From the NCBI GenBank assembly GCA_902766885.1, contig CACXFS010000010.1:30127-94126 (forward strand): 64,000 nt of DNA. Reading direction: 5' to 3'. Below are positions 63,442 to 64,000 of this stretch, in pieces (within the stretch, counting starts at the first letter, position 1; every line of letters starts with the position of its first letter). The position numbers and the translations under genes were made by a program. The notes beneath the pieces were generated by a model that saw only the letters and a list, made by a program, of their open reading frames with translations, ran no database searches and had not been told where the DNA came from. This stretch comes from an uncultured Ruminococcus sp. (GTDB lineage Bacteria > Bacillota > Clostridia > Oscillospirales > Acutalibacteraceae).

Positions 63442-63622
63442 GTCGAGTGCCTCGACACGCAAATCGGGTATAAAAGTCGGTTGAAAATGAGTAGAACGGT
63501 GCCCGACTTTTATGTTGTAAAATAGATAAGGTAAGTGGTATCTAGCGTCAGATATAGAAAAATATTTGACTCCCGTGAACCAAGCTATAATTCAAAACCG
63601 ACTTATAGGGCGGACTAAAAAA
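63442..63622 (+). repeat. Family F and H repeats between murF and the tRNA cluster
   Basis: Family F is at 63442-63464. An inverted aaaagtcgg..ccgacttttatgttg pair follows near 63471-63516. Family H is at 63545-63622 (gcgtcagatatagaaaaat .. accgacttatagggcggact). The H copy ends about 20 bp before the tRNA promoter. Confidence 0.75.
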
Positions 63623-63643
63623 ATAAAAAAATCAAAAAAGGTA

Positions 63644-63672
63644 TTGACAAAACGAAAAATATAATATATAAT
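63644..63672 (+). promoter_or_regulatory. Promoter of the tRNA cluster
   Basis: Perfect TTGACA (63644-63649) and TATAAT (63667-63672) are spaced 17 bp apart. The first tRNA begins 33 bp further on. Confidence 0.8.
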
Positions 63673-63704
63673 CAATCTTGCTGATTTTGAGTATCGGCAA
63701 ATAC

Positions 63705-63781
63705 GGCGGAATAGCTCAGCTGGCTAGAGCATTCGGTTCATACCCGAAGTGTCGTAGGTTCAAGTCCTATTTCCGCTACCA
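63705..63781 (+). tRNA. tRNA-Met (CAU)
   Basis: This 77-nt cloverleaf has an acceptor stem GGCGGAA with TTCCGCT, an anticodon loop TTCATAC (anticodon CAT), T-arm GTAGGTTCAAGTCCTAT and encoded CCA. The anticodon stem lacks the three G-C pairs of the initiator, so this is elongator tRNA-Met. A tRNA-Ile2 with modified CAU is the alternative. Confidence 0.93.
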
Positions 63782-63786
63782 TATCC

Positions 63787-63861
63787 GGCCCGGTGGTCAA
63801 GCGGTTAAGACACCGCCCTTTCACGGCGGTAACACGAGTTCGATTCTCGTCCGGGTCACCA
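63787..63861 (+). tRNA. tRNA-Glu (UUC)
   Basis: This 75-nt cloverleaf has acceptor GGCCCGG with CCGGGTC, anticodon stem CCGCC/GGCGG around CTTTCAC (anticodon TTC), T-arm CGAGTTCGATTCTCG and encoded CCA. It is 5 bp after tRNA-Met. Confidence 0.95.
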
Positions 63862-63874
63862 AACATTTTCTAAG

Positions 63875-63906
63875 ACAACACCGTTATAAAGTGCGGTGTT
63901 GTTTTA
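63875..63906 (+). terminator. Terminator between tRNA-Glu and tRNA-Leu
   Basis: ACAACACCG pairs with CGGTGTTGT and is followed by tttt. It suggests that tRNA-Leu is partly or separately transcribed. No clear promoter fits in the few bases before it. Confidence 0.75.
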
Positions 63907-63912
63907 CTAAAT

Positions 63913-64000
63913 GCCGGTGTGGTGGAATAGGCAGACACAAGGGACTTAAAATCCCTCGGACTAATACTCCGTACCGGTTCAAGTCCGGTCACCGGCACCA
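63913..64000 (+). tRNA. tRNA-Leu (UAA)
   Basis: This 88-nt tRNA has acceptor GCCGGTG with CACCGGC, anticodon loop ACTTAAAAT (anticodon TAA), a long variable arm (CGGACTAATACTCCG) typical of Leu, and encoded CCA that ends on the last base of the window. Confidence 0.95.

Overview
The window is about 64 kb of chromosome from a low-to-mid GC anaerobic member of the Clostridia, most like Ruminococcus/Oscillospiraceae. This rests on gene content and protein style (Noc and Soj/Spo0J partition proteins, RemB/DUF370, Jag, glutamine-amidotransferase-fused PurL, rubrerythrin, rubredoxin fused to flavin reductase, glycogen/maltodextrin enzymes); no rRNA is present to confirm it. It covers the neighbourhood of the replication origin: rpmH-rnpA-yidD-yidC-jag-mnmE-mnmG-rsmG-noc-soj-parB-serS, then dnaA-dnaN-S4-recF-remB-(two zinc-ribbon membrane proteins)-gyrB-gyrA.

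Layout. 0.3-4.9 kb (minus strand): cell-shape operon mreB-mreC-mreD-PBP2. 5.0-5.3 kb: a convergent tiny-peptide/small-RNA module. 5.4-14.6 kb: rsmE, mtnN, ilvB, a C_GCAxxG_C_C protein, a HAD phosphatase, a lipoprotein, a second tiny-peptide/small-RNA module plus an orphan copy of its small RNA, guaB and a ROK glucokinase. 14.7-26.5 kb: rpmH to serS. 26.6-27.4 kb: two small membrane proteins on the minus strand. 27.8-39.4 kb: dnaA to gyrA. 39.7-46.2 kb: lipoprotein, cinA-type deamidase, malQ-glgP, DUF5684 protein. 46.3-54.3 kb (minus strand): purL, rubrerythrin, high-molecular-weight rubredoxin, GH13 amylase. 54.5-63.4 kb: zapA-like gene, U32 peptidase, dut, nth (minus), HAD hydrolase, a tautomerase fold protein, YjbQ, ddl, murF. 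63.7-64.0 kb: tRNA-Met, tRNA-Glu, tRNA-Leu.

Two features stand out beyond housekeeping genes. First, at 5.04-5.30 kb and 11.6-11.9 kb there are two compact modules. Each has a 21-23-residue hydrophobic peptide gene with its own promoter and Shine-Dalgarno, facing a short RNA with its own consensus promoter. The two RNAs converge on one shared perfect-stem bidirectional terminator and carry short direct repeats that make them complementary near their 5' ends. This is the architecture of par/Fst-type type I toxin-antitoxin systems, but the peptides lack the Fst sequence. An orphan copy of the second small RNA, with a possible toxin remnant, lies at 10.1-10.7 kb.

Second, nearly every intergenic gap carries a mosaic of short palindromic repeats, which I label families A-H. 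One palindrome (family F, GTCGAGTGCCTCGAC) sits repeatedly at gene stop codons and forms the C-terminal codons of two genes, nth and the S4 gene. Another (family A) shows covarying arm changes. Other points are an in-frame stop that cuts an acidic tail off gyrA, an unusual DnaA DNA-recognition motif, and the orientation of the rpmH-parB block toward dnaA rather than away from it.
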